NCBI GenBank assembly: GCA_902806575.1
Contig: CADCXD010000018.1
Coordinates: forward strand, 2,108,001-2,172,000
DNA length: 64,000 nt
Reading direction: 5' to 3'
Origin: Jackrogersella multiformis
Taxonomy: Eukaryota > Ascomycota > Sordariomycetes > Xylariales > Hypoxylaceae
The notes under the pieces were generated by a model. That model saw nothing but the letters and a program-made list of their open reading frames with translations, was not told the DNA's origin and searched no databases. A program made the translations under genes and the position numbers. Below, piece by piece: positions 46,169-58,411 of the stretch. Every line of letters starts with the position of its first letter. Positions within the stretch are counted from its first letter, which is position 1.

Positions 46169-48353
46169 ATGTCTGAAGAAAGGAGCAAGATCTCGCTTCG
46201 AAGTGGCCCTAAGAGGAAAGCCCGCCCTACCATCAGCGCTCCTCGTCAGATTTCAGAACCTATTCCCAACGATGGCGTCCCGATACCTCGCGGCGCCGGA
46301 GACCGGCCTGGGCCTGGACCCGGACCTACCGGCCCATCACCACCTCGACAGCGACAACCTCCTTCAACTGGTGGAAAGGTACGTTGTTGTGATTCTACTG
46401 CGGCTTTTACTCTGTTGCTGACTGTTTTCTTAGACTAGCGACCTTGTCAAGCGACGATATTCAACTCGCTTCAATAATATCCCTAATGATTTCGATCCGA
46501 ATGTTCCCCCGGTTCCTTCGATGCCTAACTTTGATATCTCGAGATACGACCAGCCTCCACCGCGATCTCGACCGCCCCCGTCTCGCGATGGGGGTTCAGC
46601 TGTCGGTGGGCTTAGAGGTGCTCCACCAACAGTTGACGCAAAAGCACTTAGAGATCCGAGGCTCGTCCCTGATCAGTATGTATCGAACATCCTCAGCGAG
46701 GCCACCGAAGACGAGATCCGGGACTACGAAATTGCCTTGCGCAAGTTAAAGAACAGGGCGTCGGCAGATCTTCAACAAAGTGTCTATCAGAACCGAGCAC
46801 AGTTCATCAAGATTAGCAAGGAAGCCGAGAAGCTCAAATCAGAGATGCGCACTTTGCGTAACCTATTCAAAGAGTTAGCCACGAACACGAATGCGCTCAG
46901 GGCTGCATCTGGAAATAGCACTGTGTCTATTAACGGGGAGTTTTCCACCGGTCTGAGCAAGAGGGACAAGCGTAGCTCGGTAGCGGATAGATCAGCTCTT
47001 TGGAACAGTCAGATGCAGGCCCTCTACAAGAACGTCGAAGGCTCTCAGAAGTTCTTGCCCAATTCGATGGGCAGGCACGTCGTCCAGAACGCCGGTCCTT
47101 GGATAGAGCTCGACAACGCCACGTACAAATCGAGGCGATCTATGCAGCTGTTCCTCCTCAACGACCACCTCCTTGTCGCTTCGCGTAAGAAACGTAAGAC
47201 GGACAACCCGAACGACACGCGGAACCCTGCGACGAAGTTGGTCGCCGATCGTTGCTGGCCGCTGCTGGACATTGAAGTCGTTGATATGGCAGCAACTAGC
47301 GATTCGTATAGCGGCAGGAACAAACTTGCGGATGCCATCATGGTCCGAGGGGTAGGGCAGGAATCTTTCATCTATCGGACGGAGAAACCCGAAGACCCCG
47401 AGAAGGCGACCTTGATACTGAACATCCGTAAAGCAGTCGAGGAACTGCGAAAGAACCTACAGTCCGAGTTGGAGGCTAATAATAAGGCTAAAGAGACCAT
47501 TAATTATTTTGCTTCCCGAGATCCGGGCTTGCTGCAGAAGACGGAGTTGCTGGAGACGCTGTCTGATATCAAGGACATGCTGATCGAGGTGGATGGAAAG
47601 CAGCAGAACCTCCGCTGGGTCGAGGGGCAGATGGACGAACTAGATATCGACATCGCCCTTCAAAAGTTCGAGTTGGCTGTTGACCGGGTTGAAAAGATGC
47701 AGAAGCTCGCTCGTGGTTTGAAGAATAACATCATCGCGCAAGACTTTATCAATTTCAAGGTTGAGGAGAGATGCACCAAACTGGCCGGGTTCATTATACG
47801 CGAGCTCGTCGACGCGCATAGTCAGCCGCTGAAGGCGAAGCGTAACGTGGAATGGCTTAATAGGCTAGGCTTCGAGGATGGTGCAAGGGATGCTTATCTC
47901 AAGGCACGCAGCGACCTGATTCAAAAGCGCTCGAGGTATGTTCTGTTTATTCTACAAAGATTCTACAAAAGTCATGGGTGAATAGTATTACTAACTCGAC
48001 ACAGGCAATGTATTTTCCAAGGCGACCTCCACCTCTACATCTGGCAGATCTCCTTCGTCTATTTCAGCATCATCAGAAACACCGTGAGCTGTTTCCAAAG
48101 CTGCTTCCCTCAGACGATGATGAGCGCTTGCGTGAAGTGGGCCAAGGAGGAGGTGGACGCGTTCAACGTGATCCTAGCTAGGCAGCTGAGCAGCACGGAG
48201 AGGAACGGGGTGGTGTGGAAGCAGTGCATGGACAGGGCGAAGACGCATGCGAAGATGCTTGAAGAAGTGCACCTGGACTTCCGAGATCTAGTGGGCAGAG
48301 ATGTTCCTCAAAGCACCAAGTCCAATGACCCGGTTGGTCTCGGATTGGCGTAG
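46169..48353 (+). CDS. EXO84: Exocyst complex component Exo84
   Basis: Three exons (46169-46378, 46434-47935, 48005-48353) give 686 residues. The disordered N-terminus (MSEERSKISLRSGPKRKARP and Pro-rich GPGPGPTGPSPP) is followed by VKRRYSTRFNNIPNDFDPN. A helical Vps51/Exo84 segment comes next (YVSNILSEATEDEIRDYEIA and HVVQNAGPWIEL). Then a PH-like domain has SMQLFLLNDHLLVASRKKRK and CWPLLDIEVVDM. Helical rods run to the C-terminus (VWKQCMDRAKTHAKMLEE). Exo84 is one of eight exocyst subunits tethering secretory vesicles at the plasma membrane, and its PH domain binds phosphoinositides or Rho/Ral-type GTPases. The gene is divergent from TOM20 and in tandem with the PP2A gene. Introns are 55 and 69 nt; both joins preserve frame. 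Confidence 0.94.
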
Positions 48354-49387
48354 CATTGACACCGTCTCCCGTGTTCCTCGTTGGAACTTGATGTACAATA
48401 CAGTGTAGGCAGTACGTATACATAAGGCAAAGATGTGACGAGAAGAGAAATATGTACATCTGAATATATCTACGTGCGAACATGTGAACCTGTGATATGC
48501 ATATGAGGATTGTACAACGGCTTATAAGGGGGTATAAGGAAAGGGGTCAAGGGGTGTAAAAAGGCAGGAGTACCTTTTAGATAATGTACCTAGATAATGG
48601 CTAGGGTGTAGGGTGACGAAAGAGCCGCATTTTAAGCGAAGACTGACGTAGTACGGGGGCAATGTACCGAGATTTATTCGTACCGATGTATAAGGTTGTC
48701 AGTCCTTATGTACATAGTAGGAATTATGTAAGTCTTAGGTATCTAGATACGGAAGGAAGGTAGGTACCTAACCAGCAGTGACTTGGCAGGTATTGGAACC
48801 TTTAGAATCACCCCTTTCCCAACCTTAGGTCCGACCGTATTCTGCTATCTACTTAGGTACTTCCACCTCTATCAGGTTTATCTACCTCTTATTTAAATTT
48901 AAATCTTCAAACAAAGAAAATCCAAACTTCGATTGCAATCAATCATCAACGTAAACCCGTAGATTCGTAAACTCTTCCACAATACCCCTCTTCAACTTTT
49001 TTTTATTTTTGACGACGGCGATAGTGGGATGAAGATTAAAGATTAACAATTATTTGTATCATTCTTTTTTTATTGCCCCTAAGATTGCGACGATACCCAT
49101 CCTGCTGCCATCCTTAGCCCCACCCCCCAAATTCGCCCACACCTATTAACTAATAAACGAAGAGGGCGCCGCGCTTCTTCTTCTTCTACCGTCTCCAACG
49201 TCATTTCGAGTCGACGGATCCATCGATTCCTGATATTCGCCAAGGTTTGCGAAGCGACGCGCAGTACCAACAATACTAGACGATACGATACGATACCTTA
49301 CGATACTATACCAACCATACCATATCCTACTCTATTACCCAGCTACCCTTCATCCCACGATTTTAACCCTGGTGCCCGCCTGTCATC
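48354..49387. other. Intergenic spacer and PP2A leader
   Basis: 3' untranslated sequence of EXO84, then spacer with partial CCTAG motifs at about 48586-48592 and 48758-48770. The 49270-49340 stretch holds a tandem ACGAT repeat (ACGATACGATACGATACC) just before the PP2A start and is likely leader. A minus-strand frame (49079-49273) is antisense to the leader and featureless. Confidence 0.5.
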
Positions 49388-50814
49388 ATGGACACGAACA
49401 TGGAGGATGTAGGGCGAGTCCCTGCTGAATTGGCTCCGCTGCCCGTCTCGGAGCCGACGACCATTCCCACCCTCGATGGTTGGATCGAGGGCTTGATGAA
49501 CTGCAAGCAGCTTGCCGAGGTCGATGTCCAGAGACTCTGCGAGAAGGTTAGTCGGCTATAATCTCAGCTATAACCTCTGGCTTGCGGCAGCTCCTTGTGG
49601 CCATCTCGCCGTGGACGTCATATAACTGATACATCATCTACTCTAGGCTAGGGAGGTTTTGCAGGAGGAATCCAACGTACAGCCGGTCGTATGTTGCCGC
49701 CCTTCTCCCGTCTCTGTCGCTTCTGCTAATGTCTACTCTGTTTAGAAATGTCCGGTAACGGTGTGTGGCGATATCCACGGCCAATTCCATGATTTGATGG
49801 AGCTATTCAAGATCGGGGGCCCCAATCCCGACACCAACTACCTGTTCATGGGTATGCTTCATGATACATAAATAAGATTTCGTGGAGGACATTGTTGTTG
49901 ATTATCGAAACAGGTGACTATGTCGACCGGGGATACTACTCCGTCGAGACCGTGACGCTCCTCGTCGCCCTGAAGATTCGATACCCCCAACGTATCACTA
50001 TTCTACGCGGCAACCACGAATCCCGCCAGATTACCCAAGTCTACGGCTTCTACGACGAGTGCTTGCGCAAGTACGGCAACGCCAACGTTTGGAAATTCTT
50101 CACCGACCTTTTCGACTACCTTCCTCTGACCGCCCTCATCGACAACCAGATATTCTGCCTTCACGGCGGCCTATCGCCCAGCATCGACACTCTGGATAAT
50201 ATCAGAGCCCTAGACCGGATCCAGGAGGTCCCCCACGAGGGACCCATGTGCGACCTCCTCTGGTCTGACCCTGACGACCGATGCGGCTGGGGTATCAGCC
50301 CCCGTGGTGCGGGCTACACATTTGGGCAGGACATATCTGAGGCGTTCAACCATAACAATGGTCTCACCCTGATCGCACGAGCTCACCAATTGGTCATGGA
50401 GGGATATAACTGGTCGCAAGATCGGAACGTGGTAACCATCTTCTCTGGTTAGTATTCCTATCTTCATCCCCATCTCGAGAGCAGCTAACTAATCCTCCCT
50501 AGCACCAAATTACTGTTATCGATGCGGTAACCAAGCTGCCATCATGGAGATTGATGAGCACTTGAAATACACATTGTAAGTAGCCCATGTCGCGGCTCAC
50601 GTGATGCTCCGGCTTCGAAATACATACTTACAATATCCTGCAGCTTACAGTTTGACCCATGCCCGCGGGCTGGCGAGCCAATGGTTTCCCGACGTAAGCA
50701 TCCCCGGATCCTCTATTTCTATTTTACGGTGTTACACCGCCGCACTCCTCGGCCTATAGATGGATGGCGTCAGTACTAACCCCTTCGATAGGCACGCCAG
50801 ACTATTTCCTCTAA
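49388..50814 (+). CDS. pph-1: Serine/threonine protein phosphatase 2A catalytic subunit
   Basis: Seven exons (49388-49546, 49647-49688, 49746-49851, 49914-50447, 50503-50575, 50644-50693, 50792-50814) give 328 residues. The metallophosphatase signatures are complete: VCGDIHGQFHDL, FMGDYVDRGYYSVET and LRGNHESRQITQVYGFYDE, with LHGGLSPSIDTLDNIR and the histidine in IARAHQLVMEGYNW. The C-terminus is TPDYFL, the tail whose last leucine is carboxyl-methylated to control binding of regulatory B subunits. That places the protein with PP2A (yeast Pph21/22) and not PP4 or PP6. Exon 2 is 42 nt, and the last exon holds only seven complete codons plus the stop and carries the regulatory tail. Introns are 55-100 nt. 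The divalent-metal active site should be Fe/Zn or Mn, as in the family. Confidence 0.96.
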
Positions 50815-51770
50815 GCTTCCGGCAAATCTTGGTGCCGCGCCTTGGAGATGCGTGGTTTCAAAGTTTGGAGGTCTCCGGGAGTTACGCTAAGTCGAGATCG
50901 CCATACCCCTGCCATTGCCGAAAGTCAGAAGGCGACCTACGTATGTGGCCCGCACCGAAGCAAGATTTACGAATATTTACCCGTCATCGACCTCGAGTGT
51001 CGACGGCCTTTTGCTAGGCCGGTTCCCGATGTGGTCGGTGCAGTTGAAGAGGAGGTTCTTGACGCCGGGGGCGATTCTACCTGTCCCTTGTCACGATACC
51101 GCAATCTGTGCCCGTTCTTGGATGGGCAGAGATATGTTTTTGAGCAGCCCAATGCGAAGTAGATGCCCAAGCATTAGATTTCTCATAACTGAAAAGAGAA
51201 AGATAATTTACCCTTCGCTTACTATGAACTGGCTGATTTTAGATGTGATGTGATCGAAATGGCGTCTCAGTTAATAACTACTAATGAATAATATTCACGA
51301 GAAATTGAGAATAAAGCCCATATATGTATCCCAAGTGGGAACCAAAGACTCCTTACCATCCTAGTCATAGTCATCAAGGTATGCTCGTGAGATTGGAAAA
51401 TTGCTCTCTTTCTTATATTATCTAGTAGCGTTACGACCGTCCTCAGTAATTCTAATACGATGTTCATGTTCATGTTCGACGCCAAGTTTCTCAATACCTA
51501 GTATGATAACCAGTAGCTAGGTATAATTACTAATAAATGGTGATATCGAGTGGTATACATATTTCCCGAGTCACCTCATATGCAATAACCTCCCTCTTAC
51601 ACCGACTGCTTCGATATCTCCATAGCTGCTCGCTGCAGAGGAAGAAGATACTTCGGGATTATACCCATCTACTCATACCCCTGCCGTTGCAGACTTTGGA
51701 TCTCCTTTTCGCTCCTCGATATACTAGCTACAGATATTAAACACCTATCTAAGTACGGTAGGTAGGTAAA
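50815..51770. other. Convergent intergenic spacer
   Basis: 3' untranslated region of the PP2A gene and spacer before the end of the minus-strand membrane protein gene. A 106-codon frame (50842-51162) and its shadows follow directly on the PP2A stop and show no domain; I treat them as untranslated sequence. The stretch is AT-rich from 51170. Confidence 0.45.
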
Positions 51771-53798
51771 TTACATAGTCCACGACCGCCCCGACTGCGT
51801 CGTTCGCTGGCTATGGTTATAACTTCCACTATTCACAAGACCACCGGCTCCTCCACCATTACCCTTTTCCCCTGCTTCAACCACCCTTCCTCCTTCCTCT
51901 CCCCCTCCTCCGGCACGACTTTGGCTTTGGCTTTGGCTGTGGCTGCTAATACTACTACTATCGCTGCTCCGGCTCCTGCTGCTCCCGACCCCGCCGCCGC
52001 CGCTGCTCCGGCCGCTGCTCGCGCTGCCGCGGCTCGAACACCGCCGCACGTCGAACCCCCAGCTGTTCAGCGCCCACGGCGCCAGTAGCGTCGCGCTTAA
52101 CAGCTCCAGGTCTAGGTCTAGATCCGGTAGGATCGGCGGCCCCGCTGCTAGGTGTGCCGGCGCCGGCGCGCTGACACTGGGGGAGCCGTTGGAGTTGGGG
52201 TGGGGGTTGTTATTATTGTTGTTGTTACTGTTCTTGTTGCTCTTATTGCTGTTCTTGTTGGCTGACTTGGGGCACGGCGATAACGGGTTTGCGTGCGAGT
52301 GGGAGTAGAAATGCGGCCGCATGTGCGAAAGGGCGGGAACCAAGGGATCTATGTCCCGGCAGTAGTCCGGCCCGTACACGTCCGCCTCGCTGTTGATGCG
52401 CATGTGCAGCATCACGGCGCGGCCGCGGTGCCGGGCCCTGACGCCCGCGCTCTGGTGCATGCCGCCGCCGTCTTTGCCGCTCTTGGGCCGTAGGTGCTGC
52501 GAGTGGTACTTCAGCGTCAGGCGCAGGTTCGGCCGCACCGCCTTACGGTTGGGTCTGTTGCTCGCCGCCGGCGTGTTCGGCACCGCCGTGTTAGAAGAAT
52601 CGGTAAGCAGGCCCGGGAGGTGCCGCTGCGATGACGACGACGACGATGGCAGCGTCGTGTTCACCGCCGTCGTCGTCTGCGGGCGGGAATGAGGGGAGGC
52701 AGGCGGCCTCATCATGCTCAGCGGCTTGCTGGTGCCCATCATGGGCAGCTTGCCCACGAGCTCGCTGTTGCTGTTGGAGGCGCTCGACGGCACGATGGGC
52801 GAGTAACCCCCCGGGCCGCGCGCCCCGTCCGGCACGATGAACCGCCGGTCGAACCGCGCCAGCAGGTACGCTGTCGACACCACCAGGTCCGTCACGAAGT
52901 TGAACCCGTAGTAGCACGCGCGGCTGTGGAACCACGCCGGGTCTCGGCCCGGCCGCCCGTCGAAGTTCACGCCCACCCGGAACGCGGCGCCCAGCGTGGC
53001 CACCAGCGACGCGAACACCAGCAGCGCGACCTTGGATCGCCACCGGCCCGCGCCGAACTTCTCCACGCGCCGCCGCGGCGCGCGCGTGGCCGCGGCCAGC
53101 GCCACCACGGGCACGGGCAGGAAGGCCAGGAGCGCGAGGTAGGAGCCGGCGAAGAGCTGGACGGCGCGGTCGGCGCGGCGGGCGGCGGGGGAGGGGGCGA
53201 AGAAGCTGTGGATGGTGGCGGCGACGGCCATGAGCAGGCAGGCGGCGACGCAGGCGGCGAGGAAGGCGACGAGGGCGCGGGCGGCGGGGTGCCAGCCGAG
53301 GCGGGGGTGGTAGGCGCGCAGGAGGCGGTGGGCGAAGAACAGGTCGACGACGAAGACGAGCACGGACCCGCACTGCGTCATGACGCTGGCGGCCACGAGC
53401 GCGCCCACGTCGCCCGGCCGCGACGCCCACACCACCCGCGCCACCAGCGACGCCCCGCGCAGCGCGCACAGCGCCGCCAGCATCCCCGAGAACACGAACT
53501 TGCGCCCGCGCGCCCGGTTCGCGCGCAGCACCGCCAGGTGCGCCGCCGCCGACCCCAGGAACAGCACCAGCAGCGCCGCCGCGATCGCGTCGTCGACCCC
53601 CGGCGTGGGCGTCCCGCCTACGATCGCGTTGGCCGAGGCGTAGGGCGGAGTGCCGGGTTTGGAGAGCTGCGGGGCCGCGTGAGTAGGTGTGTAGGTGGAG
53701 GAATAGGTATAGGGGTATAGGTATTTCAGGACCGTGCTTACTTGGCTTGACCCAGAGCTGCTCCCGTGGGGCGGCGGCGCCGTCCAGTTCCCCGGCAT
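51771..53798 (-). CDS. Seven-helix membrane protein, DUF3112-type
   Basis: 675 residues if read straight through. Seven hydrophobic helices lie between about residues 70 and 320. The first is AIAAALLVLFLGSAAAHLAV, followed by RGRKFVFSGMLAALCALRGA and SVLVFVVDLFFAHRLLRAYH. The last begins YYGFNFVTDLVVSTAYLLAR. This pattern (FxFSGML, VxLxFAxRxLRAxHP) is that of the fungal DUF3112 family, whose function I do not know to be settled. The C-terminal half (about 330-675) is a disordered tail rich in Ser, Asn and Gly. A GTAAGC..CGCAG segment (53667-53741, 75 nt) could be an in-frame intron. Removing it gives 650 residues and deletes a Tyr/Thr-rich stretch before LSKPGTPPYA. The coding DNA is very GC-rich, so long antisense and shifted frames here are shadows. 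Confidence 0.75.
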   Translation of the reverse strand: MPGNWTAPPPHGSSSGSSQVSTVLKYLYPYTYSSTYTPTHAAPQLSKPGTPPYASANAIVGGTPTPGVDDAIAAALLVLFLGSAAAHLAVLRANRARGRKFVFSGMLAALCALRGASLVARVVWASRPGDVGALVAASVMTQCGSVLVFVVDLFFAHRLLRAYHPRLGWHPAARALVAFLAACVAACLLMAVAATIHSFFAPSPAARRADRAVQLFAGSYLALLAFLPVPVVALAAATRAPRRRVEKFGAGRWRSKVALLVFASLVATLGAAFRVGVNFDGRPGRDPAWFHSRACYYGFNFVTDLVVSTAYLLARFDRRFIVPDGARGPGGYSPIVPSSASNSNSELVGKLPMMGTSKPLSMMRPPASPHSRPQTTTAVNTTLPSSSSSSQRHLPGLLTDSSNTAVPNTPAASNRPNRKAVRPNLRLTLKYHSQHLRPKSGKDGGGMHQSAGVRARHRGRAVMLHMRINSEADVYGPDYCRDIDPLVPALSHMRPHFYSHSHANPLSPCPKSANKNSNKSNKNSNNNNNNNPHPNSNGSPSVSAPAPAHLAAGPPILPDLDLDLELLSATLLAPWALNSWGFDVRRCSSRGSASSGRSSGGGGVGSSRSRSSDSSSISSHSQSQSQSRAGGGGEEGGRVVEAGEKGNGGGAGGLVNSGSYNHSQRTTQSGRSWTM

Positions 53799-56700
53799 GG
53801 CTATCTCGTCTCTTTGGACCTCTTGTGGGTGACGAGGACGAGGACTGTCTGCGACTATACTCTCACCTACGCCCGACCGGTGGATAGATGTGTCAGGTAG
53901 GTCATAGGACGTTACGTTCGTATCATGAAGCCTCGAGATAGCAGCAGCATTGTTGGAGTGGTAAGAGAGAGAAAGAAAGAGAGACAGAACTAATTAGGGA
54001 GCAAATTTTCTTTGGGTGTCTTTCAAAAAGGGCGAAGAGATTGCGAGACACGCGGTATGCCGTATTAATGATTTTACGACCTTATATCGGTCATTCTCTT
54101 CGTCCCCTCCACGCCCGACCCTAGCAAGCTTCTCGAACCATGCCAGAAACCTAGAGCGGCTACAGCATGCGCCACAAAAGTGCGAGCGTCTAACGTTTGC
54201 ATCGGGAGCCTATCGTGTCTTCGATGGGATAGGGAGGTCGGCTTCTAAGCTCGAACGTGCGCCGATCTGTCCCCCCCTTTCCTAGCTAGCTGCAGCGTCG
54301 TCGGTGGTAACTCAGGCCGGAGGCAGGAGGATAGAGTTTTGTTCCCAAACGTGCGGTGTGCTTGCTTGATTGCTTGGCTGGGGTTGGAATACGAAACGGC
54401 TGAAGTCAAGGAGTCATAGATACCGGCGACGAGGAGACGACTACTCTTGGAGCGGATAATCATTCAGTTTAATCAAACAGTATCGCTTCTTCGCTATTGG
54501 ATTCTCTCAGGCTCATATATGAATCTGATCTATGGGTTCTCTGGCTTACCTAGGTCACTAGATACAGATATCCTCAATGCCATATCAAGACGACCAGATA
54601 GCTAGCTAGACTAATAGGGTTGACGAAAGTCTCGCCGTTAGATTGTGCATGCAAACGTTGGCTCGGGCCCGAAGGATTGGGCGTACAGACCTATGATCGC
54701 CATGTTTAGTTCTGAACAAAAACAGATGAGCGTCTGGTTAGCAACATTAAAGTTCACGAGCGGCAGTTGGGTCGTGAGCTTATCGTACCGTCAGCTACCT
54801 CAGGATAGTAATGTATTGCTGAATATCTAAAGCTTCACAACACAAGTCGTTGTAATGTTTTTGAGATAATCTACTCTATACCCAGGTACTTGATAGAGGT
54901 GATTCTTCTCAGACAAGACCTCCTTATCCTACTATTATCGGGCTCGTACATTTTATGCCTCGGAAATAATTAAGAACGGTTAGCAGCGTTGAGCTAAAGG
55001 ACTTAAACGTGCTTAGGAAAGTTACCGAGTCGTAAAGTTCTGACCCTTCGGGGAGAAGGGGGGGGGCGTCAGACTTTTGGATATGTTGATCTAGACCACT
55101 TCGACCGATTACCCCTTATCATAATCCTACCTAATTATGACTATTTACGCCTGAGACTACAAAGTAATGATAAAATAACTACAGTTTTAATTCGAGAGCT
55201 GTTACGAATCTAATGTCCTCCTTTGCTTTAATTATATTTTAACTAATTGATGTAATAATACGTCCCAATGCTCAAAGCGCCTTTATGTCGTTATAATCAG
55301 AACCAAGTATTCAATATGATGATTTAACTACCTAGGAACTCATCCAATCTGGGGATATTCTTTCTGCCTTGAAGTTCGGTTGGAAATAGGGATCCTTGGC
55401 TTGTTAACATGCCTTTATGACGAGATCATAAAGAAATCCCCTATGCGGAAAGAAGCCGAACCGAACCAAAGTAGCAACAATAACAAAACTCTCTTTATTA
55501 GCAATTCTTAGCCTCGGAATTTAAGCAAATACCCGATATCATCGACTTAAAAGCTTAACACGTATGAGAGGATAGAGTGTTAGAAAATATATTACCATTA
55601 TAGAAGCGTTATTCGCCGTAGATATCGATTCCATACTCCAGGATACAATAGACGTATATTCGGTATTGGTTCTTATGTGAGACCTAAGGTCTAGTTAAGC
55701 TAATACCCACCAAGATGGTTACTATGTTTTTGATCCATGCTGTGTCTGTACTTTTTGAGTCGACGGTGAGATTTATAGTTTTCTACATTGTCCCATTTCT
55801 TGCTGGAGGACGATGGTCGCCTCTTTCTTCCCTTGAGTTAATTAGTTACATGATAGCCCATCTAAGATATCGATCATGACGAAATATACCTAGTAGATAA
55901 GTTGATTATAATCAGTGACACCGGGAAAGCGGTGAGAGGTATGATCCAGCTGTCTTGGGGAATGAAGGGACTCAGATAATCTGAAGTACCGATATACAGT
56001 TTTAAAGCAGCTATATTAAACTGCAATGGCGAGTATTCGATGTGTTCCAAGGTTGTAAACATACCTAGGACATCGACATGGAGGGCCTTTGATACGCTGA
56101 GGAGATCTGAAGAGAGTAAAAAGAGAAGAACATAGTACGAAGTCCTAGCGAGAGGCTCCTCGTCTCATCTTAACGCTATATCGAAGAAAATAGCTCCCGT
56201 ACGGAGCGATTTAAAGATGAATATTAGCACCAGTATATATATCCAAATGAAGGTCTTTCCGAAATTGTAGTTGTAAATACTCTTCACGCGACACATCGAT
56301 ATTTGGAACAGTAGGTTAATGCATTTTGATAAATAAACCTAGAGTCTACAATGGTCCAGAAAATTAGTCCGATTATCCATTAGTCCATGCAGGTGACACG
56401 TATTCTTATATCTAAAAATCTTAGAAATTCCTGTAGTTTACTCCAAAAGTTGGACCTTCTCCTAAGAATCATCACCCTGGTTCTAGGATACTTATTCTCA
56501 GTTCGTATAATATTCTTTGCGGCTATGTAGGTGTCTGTCTACTGAGAATCTACACAAAAAGCGATCCTAAATTTGGGAATATAGATAAGTGCCCGTTGTG
56601 CGTTAAGGTTTACTAGATACGCTGAAGCTATTTTGAGATATGCAGAATTAAGATGGACAGGAAGAGAGAAGGGTAAACAAATGAGAGATATAATCTCCTT

Positions 56701-57767
56701 AAATATAAGTAGAAAATATGACCAAATTCTGTAACCCCGATTAATATTAAGCAGATACACTAACATACCTGTTTCCCCTGATATCACAGCGATAGGAAAC
56801 AAGATGACAGCAAGTTTGACCACACTTGGATACCCCGAAAACATCTTAAGCACTTACGGCTGTACCTATCCAGGCATGTGGTTATAGAACTTCCTAACTG
56901 GATGATGCGGTGACTTTAGTCTTATATTATTATGTCTGTAGAGTTTAGACACAAGACCGATTGCTGTGACATGTCGCATGTGAATAACAGGATATATGAG
57001 TCGAGTAGATACATATATGGCGTATCAGAATATGCATTTTCCTCGTATACCTATCGCTGAAAAGCACAGCGAGAAAGCTGCGAGAATAATCATCTTACAC
57101 TAAATAAAGTCTTCAAATCTGTGCCCCTATTCCTTCCGATACGAGTGATGCCAGGTGGTGGTGGCTGATCTGGAGGAGCTGCGCCACACACGAAATTCCC
57201 AAAGCGGGTAAGGCTGAGTAGCAGGGTGGTGGCTGATATTTAGTTAGATGACGACAACACCTTTGATCAGGTAGGTACCACGGTCCAGCAAAACCCCCCC
57301 TGTCTGCGCTAGTGAAGATAGCTTGCAACATCCATTTCCAAAAGCTCCCCTATCGATCAATCAAGACCAAGGGAAAAAAAACCAAGCTGCAGCCTCCTGA
57401 CGCAAAACTTAGACTAACACAAACATTTTACCCGCATCCCGTATCCCGTGTCCCGTCCGTAGCACATCGCAGCATCGACGGAAAAGCGTCTGCCTGGAGC
57501 GAAAACATCTTCCATCTTCCATCTTCCACCTTCCACGCAAGCCCGCATCGCGAATTCTTCGTCGCCTACCTACTTACTCACCTCACCTACTCACCTACTT
57601 ATAAACCACACCACACCATACCTACCTACCCAGCATAACACCGCGCCGCGTCCTTTGTGTCAACGACATCAAGCCATTCCGCTAATCGAATCTCCCATCC
57701 CATCCCTATCCCCCTAACCACAACTACAACCATCGCGCAGATCGTCCAACCCGTCCTCATCGCAACC
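53799..57767. other. Long AT-rich spacer with possible gene debris
   Basis: About 4 kb without a supportable intact gene. From about 54900 to 57100 the DNA is AT-rich. Minus-strand frames at 56539-56853 (hydrophobic, beginning MLKMFSGYPSVVKLAVILFP) and 55874-56062 are flanked by splice-like signals, but I could not join them into a convincing protein, so a decayed gene is possible. The last 450 nt (57310-57767) are the pyrimidine-rich leader of the TVP15-like gene, with CATCTTC repeats at 57506-57535. Confidence 0.4.
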
Positions 57768-58411
57768 ATGGACTTCTCCGACTCCTTGTACGCAGCCAGC
57801 CAGACCCAGACCCAGACCCAGACCGACTTTCTCCCTTCCCTTTGTCGTCGCATATTTAGAAAAGAAAAGAAAACAACAGATGCGCTAACATTGTGTTCCC
57901 CCCTGATGTAGCCGAATCGTCAACCTCGCCGTGGGCGTGATCATGGTGCTGGGCGGAATATCGCAGTTCTTCAACCTAGGCTTGTACGTAGTCCGACGCC
58001 CCAAGCCGACCTAACCCAGCCCAAACCAACCCCTTAACCATATACATACATCCATACATACATCCATACATACACCCACCCACTTACGCACCCGTACTAA
58101 CCCTCCGCAGCCAATCCATCATCATCGGCGTCTACGTGCTCATCTTCGGGCTGGCGGTGGCGCTGCTCGAGTTCCAGATCCCGCCGCAGGTGGCGCGGTA
58201 CGCGTCCTTCATGTTCTCGTTCCTCGGCCGCGGCGTCTTCTACGTGTTTGTCGGGTCCATCCTGCTGAACAACGGGGTGCTGCGCATCATCGCCGGGTCC
58301 GTCGTCGGCGCCGTCGGCCTCGGCTACGTCGCGCTCGAGTTCGTGCCCTCCGTCGAGCCCCCCGCCAACATGCGCGAGGCCGACCAGGGATGGGGCGCCG
58401 AGCAGGTATGA
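57768..58411 (+). CDS. TVP15: Small four-helix Golgi membrane protein, COPI-associated/TVP15 family
   Basis: Three exons (57768-57787, 57912-57983, 58111-58411) give 130 residues. The joins read MDFSDSFRIVNLAVGVIMVL and then FQSIIIGVYVLIFGLAVALL, both in frame. Four hydrophobic helices fill most of the chain (the third around FMFSFLGRGVFYVFVGSILL, the fourth around IIAGSVVGAVGLGYVALEFV). The conserved tail reads PSVEPPANMREADQGWGAEQ and V. This is the COPI-associated protein family that includes yeast Tvp15, found on late-Golgi membranes with Tlg2. The role in vesicle traffic is from the family. The first exon is only 20 nt and both introns use GTACG donors (124 and 127 nt). Confidence 0.85.

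Noticed and set aside
50842..51162. 106-codon plus-strand frame just after PP2A
   Set aside because: It starts 28 nt after the PP2A stop codon and is most simply its 3' untranslated region. No features.
52591..53720. Long frames on both strands (292 and 343 codons) over the membrane-protein gene
   Set aside because: They are Arg/Pro/Ala-rich products of the GC-rich codon bias of the minus-strand gene, without domains.
55039..55074. Hairpin-like TCTGAC..GTCAGA with a G-run
   Set aside because: Short, imperfect stem next to a homopolymer run; no flanking gene end or other support for a terminator or RNA.
57312..57638. 108-codon plus-strand frame upstream of the TVP15-like gene
   Set aside because: The sequence is a pyrimidine-rich leader; the predicted peptide is Pro/Ser/His-rich without features.
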